Shown here: in pieces, positions 25,901-38,828 of the stretch
Layout of the letters: each line of letters starts with the position of its first letter
How positions within the stretch are numbered: the stretch's first letter is position 1
DNA from: Theobroma cacao
Taxonomy: Eukaryota; Streptophyta; Magnoliopsida; Malvales; Malvaceae
Direction: 5' to 3'
Assembly: GCF_000208745.1 (NCBI RefSeq)
Contig: NC_030852.1
Location: forward strand, 27,871,293-27,935,292
DNA length: 64,000 nucleotides
Made by a program: the position numbers and the translations under genes
The notes under the pieces: model-generated
The model's input: only the letters and a program-made list of their open reading frames with translations
The model's database searches: none
What the model was told of the DNA's origin: nothing

Positions 25901-27051
25901 TCTTTTCTTTTTGGAGATGCCGATGCCCTTTTTTTTTATTTTTTACTTTCTTTATTTTACAACTCAGTGGACTTTCGGGGTTATGAAGAAGTGGAAAGTT
26001 TGCAAGGGGGATCTCGATTCTTGAGTTTCTGGTTTGTACCTGGGACGTTTAATTGTCTGCGAAGTGGGGCTCTGGCTCTTCTTTTTCCCATCGTCCTTTC
26101 TAGAATGCCACGTGGAAACATCCTGACGGTTTATCAAATTTCTCTTTTGGTTTTTTTACCTCCTATAGGAATAGGAATGATGTCTACGGCTTGCAAGCCA
26201 AATTACAATTTCCAGGGTGCTTTTCTTTGTAAAGGTAATATTTATTTTATTTATTTATAATTAATAAAGAGCATTGGCTCAGATGGCATCTGGAAATAAA
26301 ACTTCACAGTTCACACAGTAGAAACAAGGCTTTGTCCCTAAATGATTGAGGTTTTAGGTTTGAGGACTCATACAATTAAGATGAAGACAAAAAGAACCCC
26401 AAAAATAAAAAAAAAGATGGAGAAACCAAAGAACGTTTTCTGGTCTGATATGACAAATACTGTCATCTATAAACATTAACATTGATACAGTTGAATGAAT
26501 TCTACACCTGAAAAACAGTCCCTAGAAGACTAGAACAGATATCTCTATCCTTGGCAGATAAATAAAATAAATGCAGTTTGACTCGAACTTATTCATTCTA
26601 CATGTCACTGTGAAGTATAAACTCAATCACATTTGCTAATTCAGCTTAATAAAGATATAGATTTCAATGTAGAATCCAAATTCAAAGCTCGGAAAAGATT
26701 CATAAATTTGTCCCAAAAGGAGACATTTTCTTCTGTAAATAATGATCTACTATAACTCTTCTGGCCCCCAAGAGGCAAGAATATCTGTCAAGCAAGCAAT
26801 CTTACAGCAGAATTTTGGAATAGGGTTACAACATGACACCAGGATTAGAATGAACTCGTGATGGCTCAAAATACAAAATCATCTATATACAATATACAAA
26901 GAATAATAAAGAATATATTAGTGTACATGAGAACTTTCAGCTTATATGCAGTGGAAGCGACATCGTGCCGTGTTATCAGAAACCCCAACAATAACATCTA
27001 AAGCTCTAAATTCTAACACCAGTATAGGCAGACTATGATCATGTGGGAAAG
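25901..27051. other. RAR1 promoter and KEA5 3'UTR interval
   Basis: The left part is the RAR1 promoter and leader. The right part should hold the KEA5 3'UTR, since KEA5 stops at 27052. At about 26265-26395 there is TTGGCTCAGATGGCA followed about 90 bp on by GAGGTTTTAGGTTTGAGGAC. This resembles the A and B boxes of a tRNA-derived SINE, but it is too degraded to call. The plus-strand frame at 25805-26260 is the antisense shadow of RAR1 exon 1 and its leader. Confidence 0.45.
26108..26115. promoter_or_regulatory. Palindromic G-box upstream of RAR1
   Basis: CCACGTGG, the perfect G-box core bound by plant bZIP and bHLH factors, lies about 210 bp upstream of the RAR1 start codon. An 8-bp match can occur by chance, and function is inferred only from position. 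Confidence 0.4.
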
Positions 27052-30000
27052 TCACAATAATCTGTTATGTGCTTCAATGATGGAAACTTTCTCCTGCAAA
27101 ACATGAGCATATAAACTAATATAAAAAAATGAGTCTATATTCTTCAAAAAGCTTTTCCAGAACTTTAACATTTAAGCTTATACATTAATGAATAAAATAA
27201 TCAAAAAGGAAAATCAAACCACCCACCCAACCTCAACAGAAAGAAGAAAAAGAAAATGACCACAGGTAACATTCAACCTTAAATTGAAAATGATTGCCAT
27301 GCCGAGTTACTTCCCAGTAAATATCAAAGGTTTAATTTATGCAATTATGTAAATCTGATTTAAAGCCAAAAACAACTAAAAGGCATTCCAAAATCAAGTA
27401 CATTAAGACTGTTTTAGCTGGCGAGTACCAGATACTGTTCTTGATATTGGTCTTCACCTGAAGAGTAGCACGAAAACTTTGGAACACAAAGAGTTGATGG
27501 GCGTAGTTGTATATAGATGTTAAAAGAAAACAAATTTTCATATTCAGCTCCAAAGTTCTTTTGATGGAAGTATATATGCAAAGGGAGAAGGTAGGTAATT
27601 TAGAGGTAGTGAATGATGGTCCATCCTTTGTATGCAAAGCTCTGTGTGTGCACATATGAGAATACTGTATACACATAGAGAGAGAGAGAGAGAGAGAGAG
27701 AGGAGGAGACGTACCTACTATTCGTGTGAGTCTTGTTCTCTGAGGGAAACCATTGTAAAAGGACACCCAAGTTCATCACATTAGGTATCAGTTTGAACAA
27801 AAGAGGAGTTGTTACCTGCAGAATCAAAATTTGGCGCCATTAATGTTGCAGGCTTGCAGCCAAGAAGGGAATGAAGAAATGCATACTATAGAGCTTCAAA
27901 GTGTAGTTTCCAGATCAGAGAAACCTACCAGACTAAGAGCAGTTGTTCCAAGAAGAAGAAGATACATCTTTCCCTTCAGCATCAGCCAAATTCAAGTTAA
28001 TAATTGCAACAAAACAATTGCAATGATGATGAAGTTAAGAAATGCTCATATTAAAAATACAAGTTATCAGGAAGTGTCAGAAAATAAAGCTCTGGATAGG
28101 CAAAATGGAAGCAGCAAAAGAAATATGTTAATGAACTATGTGTGATGATTAGATTGTTGATATAGGGGGCAGTTATTAACTTTTTCAGGTTTTGCGTGTT
28201 CTCTTGTAGCAGGACTCTCCTGCTTTCTTGGATAACAAAATGACAATTATCCAAGAAAACAAGAAATATGTTAATGCTATAAGATTTAATAGTACAAGAG
28301 CACTCATATCACAGAGCCTGAGAAAGAAAACCAGACCAATTCATAGCTTATCGAAGCAGCAGAAAAAGTTACCATCGTTCTTTTCTTTCTATGCAGTAGA
28401 AACACAGTTATAACAAGGCTCTCTGAATAGAACCTGGCAGGCCCCCCCCAAGGGCACACCCGCTCCCAAATAAATAATCCAAAACCACACTCAAAACCCC
28501 CTTTTAGGAGAGTCATATGGCATTTCATTCATTGCCCCAAATATATTTCAAACTCCCAAGGACAACAGTTCAAACTTCAAGGCATCCGAGTATAATAAGA
28601 AGAGCAGTGAACAATAAATCCATGCACGTGGTTGTTGCTTTCAACTCACAACATACCAGATTTTTAGCAACTAATGGCATCCATAGTTAAATTAGCATAT
28701 CTTGAAAGCACAGATTCTCAAGTGATTTAGGCTGTGCATATGATGCCAACATATTTATCTTATGTCAATCACAAAATATGTGAAAGTGTTGGTCAACATA
28801 ACAATCCTAATAGTTGGCAAGCAGACCAGTTAATTTCATGCAATTTAATTTTGTAACAAAAACTAATACAAATATTTTAGTGAGAAATTAGGAGTTCATA
28901 TATTCAGACCTTCCCACACCAAACAGTATTTTACATTAAATAACCAGAATATCATCCTGCCATTGGAGGCTAATAGGTATAATCGGGCACTCATCACCAG
29001 AGGGATTTATTCATATCTGAATGATTTTTTTTTTGTTAGAATTATGATACATTATTTTGAAATACTTTGAAACCACTTACAAGGGCATGACATAAGAAGA
29101 AAAATCCAAAGATAACTACGGAGATCAATCATCAAGAAAGAAGAAAAAACTTTATCATAGACATGCAAAGACATAAACATGCACATTTTTCAGGAGCACT
29201 GAGAGAGAGATAGGTACCTCAACAAGGTGAAGATTTGAGGCACGACTTAAAAGAACAAAAGCAAATTCTCCAATTTGAGCAAGCAACACTCCAACCTATA
29301 TCACAGATTTACAAATTGCAAAGGATGCACAAATTATGGAATTAAAACAAGATGTTCTTTGTGCATAGGAGTGAGCAAACAAACTTACATGGAAAGATGT
29401 CCTAAAACTATATCCGAAAGCCTTGGTGACCACAGCAGCAACAGCTGTCTTAACAACAATAACTAGAATAACAGCTGCTAGTAATATATCCACATGGTTC
29501 CAGAGAAAATGAACATGTATAAGCATCCCAATTCCAGAAAGGAAGAGAGCTGCAAATAGATTGCGTATTGGTTCCACCTACAAATTGCGCAAAGCATCAC
29601 ATCCAGAAAAGTACTAATTTCATCATTCCTATAAGAATAGAAACATGACTCATAATAAAGAGAATCTTGCATACAACAAAGAAATGCATCCACTTCAGCA
29701 CTTAGCCTATTTCAGACTCAATCTCATTAAAAACTGCATAGCTTATCCAATGTCTACAAACACGTGAACCACTAGAATAAATTTAAAGATGAATAAAGTA
29801 TGAACCCTTGACTCAAAATACTATAAACCATTGGCATTTTAGGTGTTCATTCATGTTTCTATTGACTAAAAATGCATGACCTAAAACAGGCTATATAAGA
29901 TTAATGATATGGGTAAGGGCCCTATTAATAGCCAGTGATTACCTGGTCTAAAGTGTGCTGTGCAAAGTCAGTAGTAGATATCATAACTCCAGCTACAAAG

Positions 30001-33000
30001 GAACCCAACTCAAGGCTGAGACCCAGCTTATCACTGCACTGTGAAGATTACAGAAGTTCAAAGGCATTAAAAAGGTGATGAGGAAATTTTACACGCGGCA
30101 ATATAGCATTTGTAATCACGGCAAGCAGAAAACTCACCCAAGCAGACAATAAGCAGAAAGCCACAGCAGCAAGCTGATAAAGTTCATTTGTCTGGATCAC
30201 AAAATGAACTAATATGTTAAAAACTTTTTAGAAAGTTACAGAAAGAAAAGGTGTGTTAAGAACTTACTTGAGATGATATCTGCACCATTAACTTTAGGAA
30301 GCGAGGAACAAATGACCAAGACAATACAGATGCAACAGTGAGATATATCGATAATACCAGCATCCTGACATTGATCATCAGCAAGTGTCAGATTCTTAAG
30401 CTCCATTTATGTAAAGTCAACCACCAACAACAGATCAAAGCTACTTTTGAGAAGAAGGGAAAAAAAATAAGGATCACCCTAAGAAATTCAGGATAGGAGT
30501 CAAAAACAAATCAAACTTACAACTTTCCCATTGAAATCATTCCATGTAGTAGGCCACTGCTACCACCCAAAACTGGGAGCAAAGCAAATAACAAACCAAC
30601 AGCACAATCCTGAAATCACCAGAGGTTAGGGAATGAATTATTATGCAGCAATAAAATCAAGTTTCTGAATCCAAATTGTAATTAAATTGTTGATAGGTCA
30701 TCACTTCTCTTTAACCTGAAAAATTAGAGTCCCAATAGTAACTTGACCATGAAGAACATTAGTGCTATTCCGTTCTACTAAAAACTTCACAACCTGGTAA
30801 AAAAAATAAGGAAAGCAGGGGTGACTATTAGATGCATCAAGGAGCAACCAAGAATAAAAGAAAAATACTAGCATTGTAAAATAGTATAGAAAAGTACAAC
30901 TGCAGTTGATGACATTGAGAGGAAGGAGCCAACAAAAACACCCTCAGACAATTTTGCTCCACATAACTGCAAGATTAACAGATGTCTAAATTTAGTGTCT
31001 ATATAACAGGTGTTCTTAATTGGCAACATAGCCAAAGTACTTGCAACACCATACCACCGCAATTATGCCACATAAGCACATAAATATCACAATCTGAAGT
31101 ATTCCTCCAAGAACAGCAACTGGCCCCACAACTTTCAACTGCAGCAAGAATTGGTTCCGACAGCTTTCTTAAAATAAGATACAAAAATTTTTAAGCAAAC
31201 TAACAAATGAGAACTCGCTAAAGCTGAAAATATCCTACCTTTGCCAAAGAAAACTCTAACCCAAGAGCAAAAAGAAGAAAGATAACACCAAACTGTGCCA
31301 CAGTTTCAACCTACAAAAGGAGAAAAGAGAGAGAACATATCACCAAAATAATAACATGGAAGACCATATCACACTGATCACAAATTTCTGCAAAAAGGCA
31401 TCAAGGAATGAATTTTCAAATGATATAATTTAGGCATTATTAGTTGTTATCAGCTGAAAAGTTTCAATGTATAAATGTATAGAAAATAAATAACATTTTG
31501 AGGATATAAATTTCAAATGCAAGTCTCAGGATTATTAACAAAAAAAAAAATGATCTCACAACACAACATCTTTGAAAGATGACTGATAAAGCATGTTTCC
31601 CCTCCATGGTACCATTAGTGAGGCTATCTCAGTAGTAGACAGTAGTGTATGCTCAAGCATTGAGGCCTATGATATTCTGATTTTAAGAAACAACAATCTC
31701 AAGCTATTGATTGCAACCTACCTGTACCATTTCACTAATGAATTTCAAACCCCCTGGTCCAATAAGTGAACCCGCAAGAAGATAGCCCACAATAACCTAT
31801 CACATGTATACATTAAGGAAAAGTAAACAAATGCAACTTCTGTGAGATAGCTGCATATCAAACTCTAAGATTTTGCAAATGAATATTCAATGCAAAGTGA
31901 AATAAATGTTAATTGTAGAGATACAAACCGGTTGCCCCAAACATGAAAAGATTATACCACCAATGGCAGCTGAGACTATGACAACCACCAGATCTGAAAT
32001 CAATCTGCATGAGGGTAACACACTATATTAAAGCACTTTTTTATTAGATAATTAAACAATTTATTAAAGCATAAATCGCTAGTAGTATATTATATATAAA
32101 TCAAAACTCAATGGCTATTCTAAAGGTAAGCCAAAAGTAGTTTTCAATAATTATCCATCACAATGCCAGCAACTTGTAGTAAAATGAAAACCATATACTA
32201 GATCAGGATAATGTGAGGATAAAGGAGATGAAGATGCTAACCTCAAATCGACTTGGAGTACTGGATACTTGGATTTTTTATTTGACATTACAAACACATT
32301 ATCCTAACATCAAGTGAGAAAGGCAAATTAGAAGGGATTAAATTAAAAATAAAAACAATCTAGATAAAACTGTGTTACAAATCCTCTTATACACATAAGC
32401 GAAAAAGCTAACATATGGACAACCTTTTTGTCAATCAAAGTTGTTGTCTCATCTGAATCTTCATTTTCCAGGGAAAAAACATCTTGAATCTGGAATGATC
32501 TTGTGCCACTATTGAAAATTTAATATGTGGAAAAAATTGTCAAGTCATAAAAATAAAAAGTATTATTAAGATGTTTATTGCTCAAAAAAGAACTGCATGC
32601 CCATACTTTGCCTCTTGAGTATCATTTCTCTTTGTCTTCTCATGAGTGATTTTAGCCACAGTCTCCAGAACAGCCTGAAAAACATAACCAGGAACCTTCT
32701 TTAAGACAGACAACAAAAACGAACAGCTACACAGAAAGCACATGGATTACTTGGGAAAGAAGGTAATAAAGAGCATGTCCAAACCAAACTTTACTCAATA
32801 ATTATAGAAACCACAATAACTAGCCAATACATTAACCAATATTTGGCTATCATTAATTAAGAATACACATAACCCAAGATTCCTCACAAGATTGTTTAAT
32901 TTATCCCTTAAAATTTAGAGGCCCACTACAGTTTGGAAAAATATTTGAAGAGAACAAATGTAGCAGACTCATTTACCTGAGCTCAAGCCAAAACAATAAA

Positions 33001-33980
33001 TTTAGTAAAAATAACAAAGGAAAAAAAGAAAGGGGTGGGTGATAGAGGCACTGATATTCGCATAGAAGACTGAAACTACAGAGGAAACATTACAGTCCAG
33101 TTTCCTTATCATCAAAACAATGAAAAGGGTTTCACTGAGGAGCAATGGGCTTCAAAGGAGAACCAAACCTACTTGCTGATCAGCTACACTAGTATTGAAA
33201 CTGCTTGCATCTGATCCTAACAAAAGTAAAAAATCAAAAAGAATATCAGCCAGAAAGCATTTAAAGAACCAATCAAGGCCCAATCAGTAAATGCAAAATT
33301 TACATCATGCAGAGAACTAAAGGACCTGACAGAAAGATTGCATGTAGAAAAGGAAATGAAAACTCTAATTTGCTTAAGTAAAGCAATACAAGTCAAAGCT
33401 ACAAGAATATGATAAAAATGAGAGTGTATGGCGATTTTTTTTTTTTAAGATTTTATTTACCTAACTAATTTTTTCATAGCTTGTCCATCATTATTAAAAA
33501 AAAAAAAAAGAACTAATAGTTCAGTGTAATTTTATGAAAACTTTATTTTAACTTCTGATAGATGAGCGTTTTTACTGATAGTTTAAACTTCAAACTGAGC
33601 CTGCATTTTTATGGTCATTTGATGAAATTACAAGACCTACCGGCAGAGATATCGAGATCCAACAGTTTGTTTCTTTCTTTTTGTTTTTTCTCTCTTTCGT
33701 GAGAACATTTAAAAGAATAACTATAAAAAGAAAAGAAGTAGAAAAGCTGACCTTCAGGCTGATCATTTTCGGGGAACTCTTTGTCAAGAACCCGATCGAA
33801 CATTTTGGCTATACTTTCTTCCCCGGTATCCGACGCCGACGAATTCACAAGGTTGCCGTAAAACCTTTCCCGGATTTCCTTATCAGATCTCGAGGATGCG
33901 CATATCCTCGCGCACAACAATATAATCACCAAACAGTACGCGCATCCAAACACTCCACGTCTCGCGGAGAGGATCGTCAT
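27052..33980 (-). CDS. KEA5: K+ efflux antiporter of the CPA2 family, KEA5 type
   Basis: Cation/H+ antiporter of the KEA4/5/6 group, placed by literature in Golgi/TGN endomembranes for K+ and pH balance. I see 21 exons: 33752-33980, 33173-33216, 32607-32674, 32424-32508, 32242-32303, 31929-32004, 31722-31796, 31239-31310, 31058-31138, 30898-30966, 30716-30793, 30521-30609, 30268-30364, 30138-30191, 29943-30038, 29389-29577, 29218-29295, 27929-27973, 27715-27815, 27458-27476 and 27052-27093. They sum in frame to 582 residues. There is a signal peptide, then the family N-terminal motif RERFYGNLVNSS and an acidic stretch. The exchanger core begins near residue 163, with LLAGSLIGPGG (194-204) and the conserved Gln313-Asp314 pair of KefB/KefC-type antiporters. 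The C terminus is short, with no RCK/TrkA-N domain. KEA5 is preferred over KEA4/6 because RAR1 and NEET flank it, as I recall for Arabidopsis. Confidence 0.9.
27677..27702. repeat. GA/CT microsatellite in KEA5 intron, next to a splice donor
   Basis: On the KEA5 strand this CT repeat begins about a dozen bases after the GT of the donor that precedes the 19-nt micro-exon. Confidence 0.8.
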
Positions 33981-33996
33981 CGATTCCGTAAATCTC

Positions 33997-34014
33997 CCTC
34001 TCTCTCTCTCNCCG

Positions 34015-34073
<59 letters not shown>
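33997..34073. repeat. CT microsatellite (GA on gene strand) in KEA5 5' leader, with single N
   Basis: CT runs at 33997-34010 and about 34019-34073 are separated by an N at 34011. CCGTAAATCTC occurs immediately before the first run (from 33986) and again right after the N, so the same locus probably appears twice at an unmerged contig join. The repeat lies within 100 bp upstream of the KEA5 start codon. GA repeats in plant leaders are BPC-factor targets; a role here is inference. Confidence 0.8.
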
Positions 34074-34077
<4 letters not shown>

Positions 34078-36194
34078 CTTTCTTTAAAGTATTTGAAACA
34101 AATTTTGCAGAGAAAGAAAAGAGTACGGGAGGGAATGTGTGTAGAGATACTCGGTTAAATTGGAAATCTGGATCGAAGAAGGGAGGTTTATAGACGTAGC
34201 TTGGGTTCGTTAATTGAGATTTCAACTGTCCAGGCGGGATCATATTTGTGACGATAGCAGGTTGCGTGATATTAAAGAAAATCCTTTCTTTTTTGTAAGA
34301 AATAAAGAAAATGCTTAACATTATTATATGGGAAATCAGATGGAAATACCTTTCTTTTACCATTTCAAAAGTTGAAAACCTTTTTTGGTTAAAGTCAATT
34401 TATGATTTATAATTGATGTATGTGTTTCCATTGTTATAATTAGACTTTTATGCAACGAGTTAAATTTATAAATTATATTATTATTATTACAATGAAAGAA
34501 ATTTTATATTTTTAATATATATTTATACATATAAGATTAATTTTATTAATAATTTACCTAGTTAATGAACTAATCGTTATTATGTAATTAGCTAACTAAT
34601 CGACTAATAATATTGTACTCTAATTGTATCATTAAATTATTGAATTTGTACCATTATCTTAACAATTATATGTTAAATTTAAATTATTATTTTGCACATT
34701 ACTTTAAATAAAAAATAATGTTTATAATTTTATCATGCATTCATTAAATTAAATATTTTAACTCTATTGTTTCAAATATATATTTTTTAACTTTATATAT
34801 TATTTTAAAGAATTTAATTTTATAATTTGTAAATACTAGTTTTCTGATGACAATTAACTAAATATTTGATTAATTTGTTTTGAGAGAATGTGTAACTCGA
34901 GCTCTTAAACTTTAGTAGTGACTCATTAATTAATTTTTATCATCAATGATTAATGTTTTTATTTAGTGTGACCTTTTAACAAGCTGCTCACATAAATGTA
35001 ACCTGGCTGACAATAAATTATTACTATTTGCTGTCAAACCAACAGTTTATTACTTCAATAACAAATTTACTCAAAAGTTATTTTTACAGTACTAACAAAA
35101 GAATTATGCTTTTGATGGTTGGCAAATATTAACTATCCGTGTCATTATCACAGGAATAACTAAAATCAAAATCAGGTTTCAGGTATTGCAAAAAATAAAA
35201 AAACCTTTTCTATATTTTCTCCATGAAAGAATCGACTTGCTGATAGCCTCTCATTAAATTGGTTTCGTGACGGTGTATTCTTCCCCGTTTTTGTTTCATA
35301 GTGTGTTTAGATTGTGGTTGGTGCGTTACATCGTTAGGTATGGGCCATGGCTTATTGCTAATTTCTCCAGCCAGCAGTGTGCGCACATGCTGAATAATGC
35401 AGATTTGACGGGTGCTTTTCCTCCCACTTCCAAGGGGTATCTTAAACGTAAATAACTATTTATCATGGAAATGTTGACTTGTCTGCCATTAACATGATTA
35501 TTATCGATGGAAATGGCTAACCTCGAGGCCTATCTTAGGCCTGCATGACCTCACTTTCGAATATATTTCGTCAGGGCCGGGCCTTTATTTCGGAATAAGA
35601 TCCATCTATCCATCACAAGAGAACTGAAGAAAGTCGACAACGAGGCCCAATTACCCTCAGTCACCATATTTCATAGGGCTCACAGTTTTACATGACCAGA
35701 TTTTTCTCTACTGTTTTTTTTACCAAAAATACAAAGGAAAGAGTTTGTCTCTACTGTTTTTCATAGTATTAGTACGTCGTGTTACCATCCTGTATTTCTT
35801 TTATATGGTTTAGGGTAATATATAAATATAGATAAAAGAAAACTGATTATAGTTTTAACGCGTTAGTGCCAACAAAATTTATTGAAAAGAAACAAGTTAA
35901 ACCAGGCAATTTCCCTTTTTAGTCAGAAGAACTAGGCAAAGTTTCAATGACAGAAACAATCGGTACCAAAAAGAGAATGCAAGAAGCAATAGGTAGAATG
36001 TTTAACCCGTACAAAATGACGTGTCACTGGTTGCATTCACAACATTGATAGAGAGCGTGTTCTCCACAAGTTCGTCACCTACTTTGTGGATCCTAAAGAT
36101 AAACCCGCACTTGCCATCTAAAGGCAGAGAAAGACACAGACACAAACAGCAAAATTGTCAACAATCCAACTCAACTCTCAGACTATCTCTTTCA
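34074..36194. other. Divergent intergenic region between KEA5 and NEET
   Basis: KEA5 (-) and NEET (+) diverge here, so both promoters are inside. The middle (34.4-35.1 kb) is very AT-rich. No gene is supported; the frame at 35267-35455 has no recognisable features. Immediately before NEET, 36030-36194 reads like a short 5' leader. Confidence 0.5.
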
Positions 36195-36650
36195 ATGGCG
36201 TCCACTATGAGCACATACGTTGCTGGCTTCTGCCACAACTTATTATCGACTGCAGGGCCCAAGCGAAGCCCTGGTGTTGGTGTTGGTGTTGGTGTTGTTA
36301 CCATTAATGCAAGGCCTAAGCGCTCAGCGGCTGTGGTGGTCAGGGCAGAGGGTCAAACCATAAACCCAGAAATAAGGAAGACCGAAGAGAAGGTGGTCGA
36401 CTCTGTTGTGGTCACCGAGCTTTCCAAGCCTCTTACTGCTTACTGCAGGTTGGTTCTATCTTTTTTTTTTTTCTATTTCTTGTCAAAATACCCATTTTAT
36501 ATGTGGCTGAATTTATTTTATTTGGTTTTGTGTTGTACAACATGTAGGTGTTGGAGGTCAGGGACTTTCCCTCTATGCGATGGGAGCCATGTAAAGCACA
36601 ACAAGGCTACTGGTGACAATGTTGGGCCTTTGCTCTTGAAGAAGCAGTAA
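36195..36650 (+). CDS. NEET: NEET, chloroplast CDGSH iron-sulfur protein
   Basis: Small 2Fe-2S protein that acts in iron and reactive-oxygen homeostasis, in plastids and mitochondria in Arabidopsis. Two exons, 36195-36448 and 36548-36650, joined within an Arg codon, give 118 residues. The CDGSH motif is complete: Cys84, Cys86, Cys95 and His99 within [16 protein letters not shown], the three-Cys one-His ligand set of the NEET family. Residues 1-50 are rich in Ser, Thr, Ala and Arg with few acidic residues, as in a plastid transit peptide, and contain a VGVGVGV stretch encoded by a GTTGGT repeat. The ATG at 36195 was chosen because the longer upstream frame (from 36021) lies in the leader. Length matches plant NEET. 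Confidence 0.94.
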   Translation: MASTMSTYVAGFCHNLLSTAGPKRSPGVGVGVGVVTINARPKRSAAVVVRAEGQTINPEIRKTEEKVVDSVVVTELSKPLTAYCRLVLSFFFFYFLSKYPFYMWLNLFYLVLCCTTCRCWRSGTFPLCDGSHVKHNKATGDNVGPLLLKKQ

Positions 36651-38820
36651 CAATTTATAATTGGCTTGTCAATCATGTTTTGGTTTCCCGTGTTAATTTT
36701 GATTACTAAAGGCCTCTCTAGGGGAACGTTGTTTGTGTTGCTTGTTTTTTGATTGGGTTGAGCTCTCTGGTTTGATATTGTTTACTTTGTCCCTCGATTA
36801 TGTTTTCATACATGCCATACTCACTGCAATGCTCCAAACATGTAGCAATACGAAAAGAAACAGTAAATTTCATTATGTTAAAGGAGTACATTAACTTAAT
36901 TAAGGCTTTCAGAAATGCGAATCGTTTTTTATTCTTGAATGATTTATTGTGAAAGGGATGATTGAACTTTGCAGTCAATCACCAACTATACATGAGCGCC
37001 CCTCCCCACACTCGGTTACCCGGTATTTCCCCATTAGAAGGAAAGAGTCATGGATTGGGTCTCCTTACTATCCTTAGATTCAAGGTCAGTATCTAGATAG
37101 GCTTATTGATAAAAGGGGTGCTAGTTCTTCTACCCACCTTTAATTTTAGTTTCGAACATGATTGTTGTGATGTGAACTATTGGCATGACCCACGATTTTG
37201 GCCCAATGGTCACCCTAGCACAAGAAGTGGTTTTACTTTTCCCCCAATAATACATGAAAGTATCTCATATCTCATTATCTTCCTTTTGACATTATTAACT
37301 CTACTCTCTTATGTCATTGTACTCAAATCAGAACCATATTTTCAATAAATTCTATAAAAGTGCTCTTTTTATAATATAGATACTAGATTACTGACTCTTA
37401 ATTACTTTTAATTATATGCACATAACTCGATAAATTTTTTTATAAAGAACGTTCCAACAAAAACTTCAAGTTTAGTTTTATATATATAAAGATTAAACTA
37501 AATTTTATGCAAGTTAACATTAACTCTCTTTGATTAGGCCTAGGGGTTGAGGAAAAAGGTTAATGAAATATTTATTCAAAATTTCTAACGTAAGGTGAGC
37601 TTAAAACCGTTTCAAATGAGATTCACCGAAGGGGCTAAAATACAGGGCAGTGGAAGCTTTGATTGCGGCCTTTATATCCCCAGATGTCAGCAAATCAAGC
37701 TGTAAAGTTTTTATGCTTGTTTAAAATTTTAAGTATTTGACTTTTTTTAATTTGTTTGACAAAGAAAAAAAATATTTGACTTGATCTAATTTTAATATTT
37801 TCGTCCATGTCCACGTGCCATTCGAGAAATAGGGTGGTGATGTTGGTTTGATTTATATTCAATTATTAACAACATAGCTCACTGGAATTAATGCAGTTCA
37901 CGTTGGGCTAGTTAATGAGAGTAAACCATAAACTGATGGATCCAGCTTCTCATAAATATTCTAATCTTTAGAACAAGCTGCCGTCCATGTGATCAAATTG
38001 AACACCTTTGAACTTGAAGCAAGGAAAAACAAAAAACAATTAACAACTTTGAAGCATCCAAAAAGGCAATAGGGCAGGCAACCCCCCCTTTCTGGTTGAG
38101 TACACGGGTGATATCAGTTCCCGTTTCCAACCAAAATAAACAACAAGTAGATAAACAACCTTCTATTTACTTGATTGCGCATATAGAGTTTTCTTTCTTT
38201 CTTTCTTTTTTTAGTACGAACGAAGAATACTCGACTTTAAGAATTTTATTCAATCTCATCCTTGTTAAAAAAAAACTTTATCGAAAATTGAATTCCTAAA
38301 AACAGATCTTTTTATGTGAAAAATATGTTCTCTGAAAATCTAATATTGTGTTAAGTGTTGGATCATACAAATTTAATAATGATGTAAATACAATTTCAAA
38401 ATGATATATATATAAATTTGGAAACACAAATTTATTAATTAGCTTTAAAATCTTATGATATGATAGTAAATGCATGTGGCATATTAAATTATGTATGTAA
38501 ATAATTTTATAAATATATAATTTTGTTTGAGAATTTAAAAAAAATTCCAAAATCTATGTGCTATTGGGAGACAAAGCTTACATGGTTGGAAAAAAACAAA
38601 ATATTTTAATCTATACAGAAATATATATATATATATATAACTCGATGAAGCAACCAAGCTCTTCATGAAGCAATTTTAAATCACTTTCATTTTTCACAAA
38701 AACCCTATAACTCGAATACCCCGCATCTTCCTTTTTTTTTTTCCACTTTTTTGATTTTGTTAAGGTTTTGCATTTATTTTTTTCCTTGTTCACTTCTCTA
38801 TACTTGAAATTTAAAGGTTT
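36651..38820. other. Intergenic region downstream of NEET
   Basis: Holds the NEET 3'UTR, then AT-rich sequence. Short frames at 36718-36978, 37106-37348 and 38096-38550 show no recognisable protein features. A short CTTT repeat lies near 38190 and a TA run near 38623-38640. No gene is supported. Confidence 0.5.
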
Positions 38821-38828
38821 CAAACTTG

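Noticed and set aside
25805..26260. 151-codon plus-strand frame
   Set aside because: Antisense to RAR1 exon 1 and its promoter; no domain features.
33681..34363. Long frames on both strands rich in Leu-Ser or Arg-Glu repeats
   Set aside because: They are translations of the CT/GA microsatellite and the antisense of KEA5 exon 1, with no independent gene evidence.
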